NCBI GenBank assembly: GCA_003117195.1
Contig: BDSI01000020.1
Coordinates: 340,146-404,145, forward strand
Source of the DNA: Eudorina sp. 2006-703-Eu-15
Lineage: Eukaryota > Chlorophyta > Chlorophyceae > Chlamydomonadales > Volvocaceae
Direction: 5' to 3'
DNA length: 64,000 bases
The translations under genes and the position numbers were made by a program. Numbering within the stretch: the stretch's first letter is position 1; each line of letters begins with the position of its first letter. Below the pieces are notes generated by a model. The model did not search any database, had not been told where the DNA came from, and saw nothing but the letters and a program-made list of their open reading frames with translations. Shown in pieces: positions 37,336-52,100 of this stretch.

Positions 37336-38456
37336 CTACACACACGTCGTCTCCTTCCTAGGAGCTGCGCCGCGCTTCCCCCCGATCAACGGCCGCCTCA
37401 CCATCGCCAGGTTTTCCTGCAGCACCCACGCGGGGTTGAAGGGGCTGATCAGGGTGCCCGTGAAGTGCCCCACCGCCACAAGCGCCCAGCGCTGCGGGGT
37501 GAGCGGGTCAACCAGCACCGAGGGCAGCGACCGGGCGGTGACGGTGATGCGAAGGGCGGTGCCCGCAGCCGGAGAGCGCAGCAGCACGCGCTCCACCGTG
37601 TTGACCGGGTCAGGCCGCGGAGTGTCTGGGGAGGGTAGGGAAGGGAAGGGGAGGGGACAAAGGGAGGGTAAATAGCCTCTAGAGGGGGGGTTACTGAGAT
37701 ACGCCCGGCATGCGGGATCGAGGTGCATGTCAGAAGCGGGTCAAGATGCCCCGCCCGTTGGGGTAAGGGCACGCGGCAGGGGGTGGAGGAGTGCGCGCGT
37801 CGTACGACACCAAGCCCCAGACCACCCCGAAATGCGGTGACGACGGAGAGCACCGTAGTAACGCGAAGGCAACTGTCGAGAGGTGCAGGTGACAGCAGAG
37901 CCAACCGAAAAAACAGACGGCCGACATCCTGTCGACGCCAGCGACAGCAGCCCTAACAGCCCCAACAGCGCCAACCCCGTACAGCCCCAACAGCCCCAAC
38001 ACCGTACCTGCGCCCTCGTCGTTGTTGCCCAGCACCTCCGACATCGCCGGCGGGGGCGCAGCGCTCTCCCCCGGCCCCGGCCCCGCCTCCGCCCCGCTTC
38101 CGCCTCCTCCTGCGCCCCCGCCGCCGCCTCCGCCTCCAATCAGCGCCACCCGAAGGTCCAGGTCGTTGACCAGGGCCCCGTTGGTGGCCACCTCCCCAGG
38201 ATAGTCGTAGTAGGTGAGCACGACGGTGATGGGCCTGAGCGGAGGGATGCGCCGCATGCGTGAAAATCAGTCAAAGTCAAGCTGGCACCCTCCCGACTCT
38301 GTGTCTGAGAGACTGTACAGGACACGAGCCACCCCGCACCCGCCTACCCACCCACCTCACCCACCCTCCTGCCCGCCAGCCCGCCTCCCTTCCGCACCAG
38401 CTGCTTCCCCCCTTACACACACACACGTACACATTAAACACACACACACACGCGCA

Positions 38457-38493
<37 letters not shown>

Positions 38494-38518
38494 ACACATT
38501 ACACATTAAAAACACACG

Positions 38519-38571
<53 letters not shown>

Positions 38572-38575
38572 ACAC

Positions 38576-38642
<67 letters not shown>

Positions 38643-38675
38643 GTACACACACACACGCGCGCACGTACACACACA

Positions 38676-38732
<57 letters not shown>

Positions 38733-41429
38733 GTACACACACACACGCGCGCACGTACACACACACACGCGCGCACGTACACACACACACGCGCGCACGT
38801 ACACACACACACGCGCGCACGTACACACACACACGCGCGCACGTACACACACACACGCGCGCACGTACACACACACACGCGCGCACGTACACACATGCCA
38901 TCTGCCCTCCGTCGCTCCGTGAGGCCGCCCTCACTGCCCTCACCCACTCACCCGGTTCCGGTGGCGGTGAGGCCTTCCAGCACGGCCGACGCCCCCTCCG
39001 AGGTGAACGTGCCCCAGTCCACCAGCTGGAGCCTGACCCGTGGGTCAGTGACGCCCTCCAGGGGCAGGCTGCCCGACAGGTCCATGCGGCCCCAGCCCTG
39101 GAAGCCGTCGGGGGACGGACCCAGGGGTCCCACCTTGAGCATGGCGGTGCCGCCCTGGAGAACCGGTAGACGGGGGAAGAGGAGCGGGGGAGGAGGTGCG
39201 ACAAGGACATCGGTTATCGGCTTGTTGCCCTTTTTTGCGGTTCCGCTGTTTTTATTGACTACGGGGCAACAAGGAGATGGGGCGGAGCAGGCAGGATTGC
39301 GGCCTCAACAGGGACGAGGTCGGGTACGGCGCGGTACGGTGGGACGGCTTGGGTGACCGACCCCAACCCCGGGCCTGGGTGCAGGAAACCGGATCAGGAG
39401 GGGGCGGAGCGGGAGGGGGCCATACTCTAGGTTGGTGGCGGCTCGGTCAGTGCTTTCCGACGTAATGCAATGCGGCGCGACCCGTGCTATCAGATGGCGC
39501 CCGCCGATGATGGTGGGTCCAATATCCGACGCACCTCCATCGAGGCCGCTCCGGCGATGATGGCCGCCTGTCGGGAGGTTCCCGGGAGGGGGTGCGGACG
39601 GCAGGAGGAGGCGGTGGTGGAGATGGAGATGGAGGCAAGGGGGGGAGGTGACAGAAGAGCGGGAGCAGTAGACGACGGAGGCGGGCGAAGAGCCGTCGGT
39701 TGTTCGACGAAAGCGCAAAACAGCACAACGTCACCGTAGGGACATCACACAATGCAGCTGACGCCGCACGGAGACAGCTGTGTCGGGGCAGTTGACAGTT
39801 GACAGTTAGCCTCCGGAAACCGACACCACCGGGGATCGACAGCACACGGCGCCGGATGTTGGCCCCTTCGGGCAGTGACGCGAGGCCGGCACCCGCCTCC
39901 TGACCCCCTCTTGCAGAACATGACACCACCTCACTCCCGGTTTCTTTTGTTCGAGTTGTGTTTCTTTTTTCAATTTAGCCCCTCACTCAAACCCCTTATC
40001 ACGACCTGTCCCTAGACCCCTGACCCCCTGAGCCCTCCCTCGCCCGCCCGCCTCACCCCTTTCCACCCCGTGTCACTCACTTCCGCTGTTGTGACTTGCC
40101 TTAACGAAAGACGCCTGCAAGCTGATGTCTATTGATTTCGGATTGCTGCAAGACGCCCCCTACATTTCTACACCGACCCCATTGTGGTACCCTCTCGTTC
40201 GGTTCGCACCTTGAGCAGGATGCCGGAGGGCGCGAAGGGCGCCCTCAGCTCGCCGGTGGGGGAGCCGCCGGGGTAGAACCCGGTCCTGTGCTCCGGGAAG
40301 GAAATGGGAGGCGAGGGGAGGGGAGGGAAGGGGAGGGGAGGGGAGGGGAAGGGGTGACGGGGCGTGAGGACATCAGGCAGCACACTCACACACACTTAAC
40401 AAGGCGCGCCCGTGTGGGGTTGTGACTTCAGGGGTACGTTTATGGGAGGTGATGACTTTGGGAGGGATATGCAGGACGATGACTGGCTTGTCGCCGGTGT
40501 GTGCTGACTCAGCTGCTGCCATGACCCCAGCACAGCGACAAGGGTTACAGCATGCATGGATTATCACGTGTTGTTCATTGCATCTCCGATTGCTTCTCCC
40601 ATCCGAGATGCAATGGGAGATGCAATAAACCAACATGGAATCATCCAGCCTCACAAACCCAGACCCGGAAGCACGGACTCGGAAGCCAATTCGCTCGATT
40701 CTTGCATTCTTTGGATCCTACCGATGTACGGCACTTTGTACGGCACCGACCGCCTGGCCCACCTGCCCTGCCGGCCCGCATGTTCCATGCCCACCCAACA
40801 AGTACCGGAGGGCTGCCCAGTGCCCCCTCCCTCCCTCTCTAGCCAGCTGCTCTCCGGCCCCCACCCAGCCTCAGCCTCTCTACCCCACCCACCTGAAGTA
40901 CTGCCGCATGATGGTCGCATGCCCCGCCACCTGCACCCCGGCGGGTTGCGTGGTAAGGTCAGGTCAGGTCAGGCATCACGGTCGTCAAAGGGGGGGTGGG
41001 GCAGGTGGGTTGGGGTCCAGGTGGGGAATGGAAGCGGGTGGGCGCATGCAGGCAAGGCAGGGGGGCCTGAGGACGACATCACGGGTCCCCGGGGCCACCG
41101 CCGTACGCTGGGTGCATACGGCACCGTAATTGCGAACCGTACTTGCTCACACACGAACGAGCGAGCTGGCATGTGCCATTTGCCGTATTTGCGGCTGTAG
41201 TTATGTGTGCTCGTAGCTAGGGAGGCAGGCGTGCGGGACATGCAAGGGGCAGGTCAGTGTCCGACAATGGCCTGTACGCGTATATTCAGTGCCCAATGCC
41301 CGACCCTCGAAAGAATGGAAAGGCTGCGGTATCCGGAGAGCGCTGTCCCTTTGGGTTCGTATGTGTCTATAGTATGTGTGTGAAATGTGTTGCGTACGGA
41401 AGGCGAGGTCTGCCCTCTGGGTTCGGAAC

Positions 41430-41467
<38 letters not shown>

Positions 41468-42705
41468 GGAGGGGACATCCCACCTCACCGCTACCCGGCA
41501 CCCACCCACCCTGCTGCCCGCATCTCCCCCCCCCGCATCTCCCCCCCCCGCATCTCCCCCCCATCTCCCCCCCCGATCTCCCCCCCCATCTCCCCCCCCC
41601 TCCGCATCTCTCCCCCCCGCATCTCCCCCCGATCTCCCCCCCATCTCCCCCCCCCGCATCTCTCCCCCCCCGGCGCTAACTCACCAGAGGCGCCGCGAAG
41701 GAGGTCCCCGCCAGGTCGTCAACCACGCGGCAAGAGTCAGCTGCGGCAGGCAGGCCGGGGAGGTCCGTTAGGTGGCGCGCAACAAGTGGGATGCCTATCA
41801 AGTGGGTTCCTCTGCGACCGGAGGACGGGCGGGACCCCTCTTGCCGCCACATCCACGTCCACATCCACGTCCACGTCCACGTCCACGTGCGCGCGCACGG
41901 AGCCATCAGCCGGACGGGGGATACATCGCACATGGGGATGTGCAACATGTGGTGGTGGGGCAGGCAGAGCAGGAGCTGCTGACATGCAAGTATCATAGCT
42001 AAACAGAGTAATAGTCGGGACTGGGGGCCCGGGGGGATCTATGTCGTACATGCGCCCTGAGCAGCGCACCAGGGAGACACGGGCCCCGGGGGATGCGGAC
42101 GAACACACGGCCAGAGAGGAGAGGAAAAGGGAGGGGGCCGGCGCCGGGGGCATCAACGTTTGAACGACACTGTGTTCGCGACGGGGCCCTCACCGCTCCT
42201 GTTTGTCGAGTTGCGGGCGGCGGCGGCGGCGACGGGGTTGAATCGACCCGCGCTGGTGATGCCGTAGCCTGTCCGGGGAGGGGCGCCAGGGAGGGGCGCC
42301 AGGAAGGGCACATGAGGCAGTGTACCCACATATGCGCCAAAACGGTTGCCGGTTAGTTGGGGGTTTGAGGGGCCCATGACTGCCTGGAACCCCGGGAGGA
42401 CTGCCTGCTCCTCCTGCTCTCGCGTGCACTCTGTCACGTGCAGGGGCCCCCGCCGGGCCCCTCCCACCCCACCCCACCCCACCCCGTGACGCAGTGGGGA
42501 CCTCCCGCAGGACAAGCACCGAGAGCAGTAACCCGCCCTCACCCATCACCCATCACCCACAAAGTGCGTGTCAACAAACACCCCCCCACCCACCTACCCA
42601 GACATCAGCAGCTTGGCAGCTCGGCACTGCTGGCGGCGGCCCCCCACCCATCACCGCCAAGGGACACCCGCCGGACGTTCCCCCTCATGTCAATAAGATA
42701 CCTCC

Positions 42706-42755
<50 letters not shown>

Positions 42756-43095
42756 CACACCCGACCAACAAGAGGACCGCACGCACGCACAGCATTGTGG
42801 TGCGGGCCAGGCAGCCGACCCGCACCAGCTGGCAGTGTTCCGCGACGCAACGACACCAACAGCGCGCCTAATCAACAGCGCGCGCTCTTCCGACACCGCA
42901 GCCTTTCATTTACTGTATGGGTCGGGAGCAATGGGTACATTCAGTACGCATACGGGCAACATTTGGGCGCTACTCTGCCCCTTGCATGTCACGCACTCCT
43001 GCTCTGCACACCTAAGTAGTAACCCGCACCCGATCGCCTCCCACCTGGCGCAATGATGTCGGGCTTGATGCGGCCGTCTGCGAGGGGGCAGGGGC

Positions 43096-43135
<40 letters not shown>

Positions 43136-46100
43136 GGGGTGTTTGACATAGCGGCGCCCATCCGACAGCAGTGTCAAGCCATCACATCACATCACAACAC
43201 ATCACATGACGCAGCACAGGGACACACGTGGCCGCCGTGTTGCGGCCGCGTGGAGGGGCCCTTGCCCCGGCGGCCGTACTGCCCAGCAGGGTACCGTACT
43301 GGTACATGGCTTTCTGGATGGATCCCGCATTGGTCCCGGAAGTGATCTTTTGACTGATTCCGGATTGGTTCCCGAATGGTACCGTATCTGGGCACACACC
43401 CCACCCTGGAGCAGTGTGGCAGGAGGATCAGCAGAAGGCAGGTTGGTGGTCAGCGGCGGTCCAGTGTGCGCGTTCCGTCCGAGTGCGAGTACGGCAGGTT
43501 GGACAACCCACGGTGAGAAACCCACTCCAGCCTGGATTAGACAGCAGGCACCCGCCCTCGTGTGTCTCCCACCCACCCCGTCGCCCCCACGCCGCCGCCC
43601 CCACCCCGCCGCCCCCACCCCACCGCCCCCACCCCGCCGCCCCCACCTTGCAGAGGACCCGCCGAGCTGAAGGGGAGGATGGAGTTGTTGTCCAATGTTT
43701 GCTGCGCCACGGTACGGCATCCGGGAGGAGGCAGAGGAGGAGGAGGCCGGGAGGGGCAGTGTCATTCGGCCGCCGGGGAAGCCTCACCTTGCTTGTCCGT
43801 TCCGACGACGTGGTTTACGGTAGTCATGCCACGCAAGCTATTGAGACCTTCCGGTCCCCCCTCTTTGTCAATCTAGACAGCAAAATCGCGAAAATTTTAC
43901 CGATTTGCGTAGTAGTTGTCCGGTTGGCTGACGCCACCGGTTAACCCCCTCGCCCCACCTGCACCCAGGTCACCGCCAGCTCCGCCAGAGAGTCGTTGGC
44001 GAGGAGGTTGGTCAGGAAGGTGCCCCACTCCTGCGTGCGTGCGTGCGGGCGGGCGGGCAGCGGTGTGAGGTGGGGAGGGGCGCGGAAGGAGGGAGGAGGG
44101 GCAAGGCAGGGGTGGACGGCCCAGCCACCCGCAGCGGCAGCAGCGTGCATGTACCCGGGCGACCCGCGGATGCGACCCGGCGGCACCCACCATCCGCCTA
44201 GGACGGCACCCACGACATCATCAAGACCGAGGACAGTACGCTGGATCGCATAACAGTGCGTCATAATGCAACACATTGATTGTACTGTATCCACGGTACA
44301 TTTGTACGGTGTATCATCTGCACTGCGCTCCACCACAAAGCAACTTCTTTGCAACGCAGCACAGTCATGTGTACGGCTGCTACTACGGCTGCACCGCACT
44401 TCTGTACGGCTGCCGTGCGGTAACGGTAACGGAGGGCAAAGCCCCCGCACACCCACCTACCCACCGCATTAACGTACGAGACCGGCAGCAGGGTGAAGAG
44501 CTCGCCCGTTTCCGGATCCAGCGGGTCAGTGGGTTTGGCGCTGTTGGGGGAGGGCAGCATCACGAGCAGCCCCGACCCGCCGGCGTCCACCACGCGCCGG
44601 ACCTGCAGGCGGGGGGCGGGGGGGGGGGGAGGTGCGGGGAGGAGGCGGGGGGGGGGAGGGGGGAGGAGGCGGGGGGGGGAGGGGACGGCGGCCGGGGAGG
44701 GCGGGGTTAGAAAGGAACAGCCCAGACACACCCGTGGTCGGGCGGGGTGTCGACTGCGGCCAGTCAGGGCCGGGCGGGCGGGGGGGGAGAGAGGGTGCAG
44801 GGTGGGCTCGTGTGACAGGGAGGGAGGGAGGGTGGCTGCGTTCTGTGGTGTGGGGCACCCATCCGGCCAGGAATGCTTGGGGTGATGCGAGGACAGGCGC
44901 CCGCTGCACAGATCGCCCAACAAGCGCCTCCCCGCCCCTTGCCCTCCCACAACAGCCCCGGATCGCATATGTTGAATAGCCTTCGTCGCACATTTCCCCC
45001 CCCCCCTTGGGTTCCAACCTGCCAGCGCTGCTGGCCCCGCGCCCTGGCCGTCCGTCCCCGAGCCGCTGGCTTATTTCGCCTTGCGGGTGGTGCCACGCGG
45101 CCGCGCTGCACGCACCTCAGCAAAGCTGCACCCAACTCAAGCTGAGCTGCACCCAACTCAGCTGAGCTGAGCTGAGGGCCCCAACAGCTGATGGATGGAT
45201 GGATGGATGGATGGATGGGTTCGTTCCGGAGCCGAGCAGCGGCGCCCGCTGTGTCGTGTGTGTCAGCTACCCCACCGTCCCCCTCGGTTCGGATGAGACG
45301 GGCCAAGTGCGCATCGACGGGGGCACCCCGAGGCTCTCGTTCTGTTCCCTTCCGGGGAAGTACTGCGGCCCCAGCCCCAGCCCCAGCCCCGGCCCCGGCC
45401 CCGGCCCAGCCCCAGCCCCAGCCCCAGCCCCGGCCCCGGCCCCGGCCCCAGCCCCAGCCCCGGCCCCGGCCCCAGCCCCGGCCCCAGCCCCAGTCCCGGC
45501 CCCGGCCCCAGCCCCGGCCCCAGCCCCGGCCCCGGCCCCAGCCCCAGCCCCGGCCCCGGCCCCGGCCCCGGCCCCAGCCCCAGCCCCGGCCCCAGCCCCA
45601 GCCCCAGCCCCAGCCCCAGCCCCAGCCCCGGCCCCGGCCCCGGCCCCGGCCCCAGCCCCAGCCCCAGCCCCGGCCCCGGCCCCGGCCCCGGCCCCGGCCC
45701 CAGCCCCGGCCCCGGCCCCGGCCCCAGCCCCAGCCCCGGCCCCGGCCCCGGCCCCGGCCCCGGCCCCGGCCCCGGCCCCAGCCCCAGCCCCAGCCCCAGC
45801 CCCAGCCCCAGCCCCGGCCCCTGGCACCTGCGTGTAGGTGTTGCACTGGGTGGGGCTGATCGCCAGTACGACAGCCCCCCGGGGGTTCAGACGCAGGCGG
45901 CGGAGGCTCTTGCACGCGGCCAGAGGGTCTGCCAGGATCATGCGGAGCTGCGGGGTGGGGATGCAGGGAGGAGGAGAGCGTCAGATATGGCGGGGCGGGC
46001 CCTGGACGAGTGGAAACCGGCATGTGGGGGGAACCCTATGGATAGCACGGCTCTCCAACCCTAGAGAGACTAACTGCAGGGTGGCGCGCCGCAGTTAGGG

Positions 46101-49100
46101 CACAAGCGACAAAACATTGTACGAACGCACCCTCCACTGCGTTGCTTCTCGCGGCTGAGTTCCCTCATACACAACCCTCCAGGGTTTCCCTCAAAGGATA
46201 GGGACGATGCGTGGCCAGCTGAAACCGCGGTTGTTGTCTGGTGCTGTATGGTACGGCGATGCCGGACGGATACCGCAGTGTCCCCCGCGCCGCCGCAACT
46301 GACTCCCCCGCCCGGCCCCAACCCCGCCCCGCCGCAGCCCCGCCCGGCCCCAAACCCCCCCAACCCCGCCCGGCCTCAACCCGCCCGGCCTCAACCTCCC
46401 CCCCGCCCCAACCCCGCCCGGCCCCAACCCCGCCCCGCCGCAACCCCGCCCGGGGCCCGGCCCCACCCCCCCCCCCCGCCGCAACCCCCCCCGCCCCAAC
46501 CCCGCCCGGCCTCAACCCCGCCCGGCCTCAACCTCCCCCCCCCGCCCCAACCCCGCCCGGCCTCAACCCCCCGCCCCGCCCCAACCCCGCCCGGCCTTAA
46601 CCCCGCCCCGCCGCAACCCCGCCCCGCCGCAATCACGGCTGATGCCCGGCTGCCGCCTTCCATAATCTCACATCCGTAGCCGTTACGGAATTACCCGGGA
46701 GTCCGATCTCGCACCTTCACTGACCCATCGAGAATCAACATCTCCCAACGCACCAGGAACATAAGGTACATCTTCCTCCGTCCCATCCTCCCCCAGCCCG
46801 CTGGGCTCCCCCCTTTCTGTTCAGCCCCATCCCTCCCGCAGCCCCGACTGCACCTTGCCATCTGCGGGGATCATGTCCACCAGCAGGGGCAGCCGACGGT
46901 TCTCCAGCGGGAAGAACTGCACGCGGGGCGGGGGACGGGGGGCGGGGGGCGGGGTCGGGATGGAAGCGAGAATACAATTATGACATCCCGTGCCGGGTTG
47001 GGGAAGGAGGCCCCCCTTGGAGTTCCACCGCACCCAGGGGGGCTCCCCTCTGTCAACTTAAGACACACAGACGGCGAAGTAACAAGATCGACAAAAGCCG
47101 CGACCGGTCTCTTCCCATCCCCCCCCTCCCACGCACCCATTCCCTCTCCCCCATTTCTATTGCCCCCCTCCCTCCCTCCCTCACCCCCTTCCCCTCCCTC
47201 CCTCACCCCCCTCCCCTCCCTCCCTCACCCCCTCCCCTCCCTCCCTCACCCCCCTCCCCTCCCTCCCTCACCCCCCTCCCCTGTCTTACCATCATCTCCT
47301 CCACCTGTCCGCTCTTCCAGGTGATCACCAGCTTGTAGTTGTCGTACCTGAGGCCCTGCAGCTCCGAAGACATGCGGGTGCCCGCCCCCACCGCCATCAC
47401 GTTCTTGGCCAGGGAGGGTTGGTTGATGGAGGGCCGCCGGACCACCTTGGTGCCTGCGGGGGAGAGAGGGGGGAGAGGGGAGGCGGTTGGGTGGAGGGTG
47501 GGGGGGGGCCTCGGTGAGGCGGGGCTCGGTGGGGTGGTGCCCGGGCTTTGGGGAGGGCGGGTGAGTGGTGGGTGGAGGTGGGGACGAGGTGGGGGCGGCA
47601 CGCTAGGTGCGGTGGGGAGGTGGCCTCCGGAGTCGGGGGCGGTTGGTTCCTGTGCGTGAGGATGAGGGCCTGCGGTGCGTCAAGCTGTCAGCAATGGCGG
47701 TCCATGGGGCGGGGAGGTAGAGCCGCAGCGGCGGACAGCGGACCGGAGTGAAGTGAGGCGGATGGGGGGGGGGCCCCGGGCCCGAGGCAGGGCTGCCTAA
47801 CCGCCGAATACGGTAACTTGCGCTGCAGTGCAGCCTATGACGCTATGACGCACAGCGGAGTTTGCTGAAAAGGGGAAAGGGGAGGGGGATCGCCTCACCG
47901 TCGTTGCCCGCCGAGTTGACTGAGAGGGCCGAGGGGTTGCGCCACAGGAAGCTGTCGAAGTCTGCCAGCAGGGCCGAGGGCGGTGTTGCGGGCGGGCGGA
48001 ACGGTCGGACAGTTGGGAGGCGCGAGAGACGCGCAGCGAGGGGGGAATGGTGTATGTCGGAAGTGGTGGAAGCAAACATCGGAGCTGCGCGATGTTGATG
48101 CGATGGGGCACCCAACATCTGCTGAATCCAGACCCAAGCTGCACCCATGTCCCCGGCCGTGTGCCCATTGGCATGGCCGCCACGGGCACACCCCCATGCC
48201 GCGCAGTGCGGTGCGGAGCTCCGGCCTGGCAAACGCGCGCGAGGCGTCGAGGGCCGTACACAGCTCGTACAGTGTGCTACGGCACACTGCCGACTGCCCA
48301 CACCTTGTGAGTACGTGTAAGTGGAGGTGTAGGTCTCCAGCGGCCAGCCCCAGGAGTTGCTGTGTATGATTGCGCCCGCGGCCTTGTGGACCTGGGGGTG
48401 GCGGCAGGTCAACGGGGGAAGGCGGGCGGGAGGGCCGGAACCCGGAAGCCAGGTCGTTTGGGGGACTCCCAACGGGAAACACGAGGGCGGGTAGGCGCCT
48501 GACCGGTCGCCGTCGCCGTCACCAGATGTAAGAGCATGGGTGCCGTCTCCATGCTCGCAGTCACCGCGCCTCCTTCCTCCTGCCTCCAGTCCGCAAGCAG
48601 TGCGCTGTTGGTTGACACTCGCAGTGCCCTTGCTCCCCACCCCACCCCACCCCACCCCACCCCACCCCACCCACCCCACCCCACCCCACCCACCCCACCC
48701 CACCCCACCCCACCCCACCCCACCCCACCCCACCCCACCCCACCCCCCCCCCCCCCCCCACCCCCCCCACCCCACCCCCCCCCCCCCCCCCCCCCCCCCC
48801 CACCCCACCCCACCCCACCCACCCCACCCCACCCACCCCACCCACCCCACCCCACCCCACCCCACCCCACCCCACCCCACCCCACCCCACCCCACCCCAC
48901 CCACCCCACCCCACCCCACCCCACCCCACCCCACCCCACCCCACCCCACCCCACCCCACCCTACCCCAACTGTAGCGGCAGCGCGGTCGCGCCGCGGCGC
49001 GTTACCTACGCGGCCCAACTTCGTGGTCACCGCAGGTTTCCTAGAGACGCACACGTATGTATTCAACCTCGTCAAAACGCGTGCTGGGTGCGGCTGGGCT

Positions 49101-52100
49101 CTTTCTGGGCATGACTTTCGTTTCCACCCCACTCGACCCAACCCCTGTACGGAATTCTTCGTCCTCACAAAGCCCCACCCCACCAGCCCCTCGCCGCCCC
49201 GCCCCCTCCCCGCCGCACCCCATCCCGCCAGCCCCTCGCCGCCCCTCACCGCCAGATAGTTATCCGCGATGTTGAGGGGGAGCACCATACTGCCGTTGGT
49301 GTCGTTGGACAAGTCCACCAGACTGATGCGGGCGGCGGGGGCGGCCCCCGTGGCGGCGTCCAACAGGGTGTCGCCCCATGGGTCATCGCCCGCCAGTACG
49401 GCGCCCGCCACACAGCCCGACACTGAGGTGCCGTGACCGCTGACGTCTATCCCGTCGCTCATGAACTGCCCGGCTGAGCATTACCACATCCCGTGTGTGG
49501 GTTTGAGTTTCGTCGAACGGGTGGTGGTGGTGGTGGTGGTGGTGGTGGGCGGGAGTGGACAGGGAGGTGTACAGCAGCGGAGTTGCGGCCCCATCCAGCC
49601 GTCGTGCAATCCCAGCGATGGAGCCGCCGACAGCGGCCCCCATCACACAAATTCCAGATGGTGTTGAGACGAACGGAGGGGAGGGCAGGGCGGGGCAGGG
49701 CAGGGCAAGGGGACCCAGGGCGGCGTAGCGGGCAGCGGGTAGCGGGCAGGAAGCGCCGGGCGGGCTACTTGAGTGATGCATCCAGGGTGCTGTAAAGTTT
49801 GAAGGTAGTTCGTCTAGGGAGTGTGGCGTCGTGAGCGTGTGCTGCATACCCTGGCTGACCAACAGGGGGCAGGCGCTGCAGTGTCACACCCCAGGGCACC
49901 GCGGGCGGGCGGGAATCCCCTGAAGGTTGGACCAAGCGGCCGCCGTTAGCACACGATTGCGACACAAAGCGAGGGCGTCTGCCCCCCTCGCCCCCTCTCT
50001 TTCATCTCCAGGGTGCGCTCATCGTAACCCTCTGCGGGACCGGAACCCCGTCGTGATGGGCACATAATGACCAGGTTCCCGGGACCGCGCCCCGCTCCTC
50101 GACGGTCCCACCCCCGCCACCCGGCCGCCCGCCCCACAGCCAGGGGTTGCGGCGCACCCACTGCGGCAGCGCTCACCCGACATGAGGGCGTACTGCACCA
50201 CCTTTCGGTGGCCGGCGATACGCGCAAACGGCAGCCCCTGCAGCTGCGGCAGGCTGTTGACGTTGGCCAGCGCGGCCCTGTACTGCCCTGTGTACCGCGG
50301 GTCGTTGAAGTAGCACATGTCCACCTCCAGCCCGGTGTCACCCACCTGGGGGCAGCGGGGGCAGCGAGGGCAAAGGCAGGGGAGCACAGCAGCCAGTTGG
50401 TAGACATATTGAAACTGTGGGGCGGTGCGCGAGGGGAGGGGAGGGGAACGCGCGGAGCCCCAGGGGTCGAGGGCGCGGGTGTCGAAAGGGGCCAGAAATT
50501 CGAATGTCTCGGAACCACCAAATAACCCTGTGAAATTTGGTATATTTGATGCTGCAAAGAGCCGAAAATTGGCGCTGCCAACGATTTGCCAGACTAGGGA
50601 AAGGGCCTGGAAATGTGCAGGCGCAGGAGCGAGCCTCTGAATCGTACAGCTGTCGACCGCCAAAACACACGCTGGGCTTCTCATTCAACACTCTGGTGCC
50701 ATGTCCCCGACTCTTGGTTAGTGGTTACCCTTCCATAACCATAACCCTTCCATATGCATCCGCGACGCCAGGAACGCGTGCTTGAGGATACTAGACCCTT
50801 CAAGGCTGAGCTGTTAGGCTCTTGGCACCGGTGACGCCCGTGAATGAATCCTGTAGTGGCTGTGGTGGCAGCGGCCCTGCTGTTGAGCTCAACAGCACTT
50901 GCAAAATACTCAGGGCCCAGGGCCCTCCCCGCCCAGGGCCCTCCCCGCCCAGGGCCCGACCAGCTCCCAGCTCACCCCCACGATCTCGCCCTGGCCCTGC
51001 AGCCCGGCAGCCCAGAAGGGTCTGAACGAGGGCGCTGAGTCGCTAGTGGTGCTGTTCACATACTGCTCCTCAGACAGGCCTCCTGCGAATCACACGGCGT
51101 CACGCGGGGGAGGTGGAAAGGGCTTGGGTTTGGGCTGCTCAGGGAGGGGGTTGGGCAGGGCGACAAATGGATGATGAGCTGCAGGATCTAGACAGGAGAC
51201 AGGAGCGGGGGTGCGGGATGTCCAGCCGGCAAGCCCCATGCCAGCAACAAGCGTACCACGAGAATGGTACGGCACCCGCACATGCCGCAACGCAGGCCTG
51301 TTCGCCTGTCCACCCCGTTGGGTCTGTTGAGGTCGGGCTCCCGGCGTCCGCCGTCCGTCCGGTGTAGCGGGGTCTCCAGGGATTGCGTCGAGTCAGGAAC
51401 CAGGGATTCCAGCGCTCGGGTCCCAGGGGTCGGGGGCATCATGCCGTCTCACCCGGGGGACTGGGCACCCACAGTCAAGGCCGACCATGCGACCAGACCA
51501 GTGAGCCACCGCCACCAAGACCGCGCCCGCCGTGGTTTTCGTCAGATCGTCACCCCCGTCCCCCGGCCCCCACGTACCCGTCTGTATGAGTATGCTGGAC
51601 AGCGCGTTGTCCGCCCGGGCCCCCAGCAGTGGAGCCACCCAGCGGACCTCGGGCAGCGCCGCCAGCCACCGGAGTCCCGCCACCAGGTCCTGTACGGGCC
51701 GTACGAGGAGTACGGCAGGGAGGGGGGCGGTGCTTACGACCAAGTCGGACGGTTGGGGATGCGAATGCGTGGGGACTAGGACGTCCCTCCGAGGGGACAG
51801 GAGGGGAGACGGGAGGTCGGGAGGTACGGCAGGACACGGGACGCCGAGGCGGTCTTGGGCCATGGACCGCCTCATGAGTCATGACTCATGGTGTACTGGC
51901 AGCTTTTGGGGCCACCTGCATGTGATGGGGCATCCGTCCAGGGGCGGCCCAAGCGCCCAACCCTTGCCGTTCCGCCCATGTACATGTCATGTGTTAGAAG
52001 CTTAGGACTGTGGCCGGTATTCAGAACGTCTCGTGCTAGCCGTTTACCCGTCCCTCACCCGTTGTGTCGTTCCGTACTCGTCAAAGCAGGGCGTCAAAGG

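Noticed and set aside
38405..38895. CRISPR-like regular repeats
   Set aside because: Simple CA-based microsatellite without unique spacers, in a eukaryotic intron.
45191..45941. PQPQPR and GAGAGA frames at the CCCCRG array
   Set aside because: Products of the hexanucleotide repeat inside a subtilase intron whose flanking exons join in phase.
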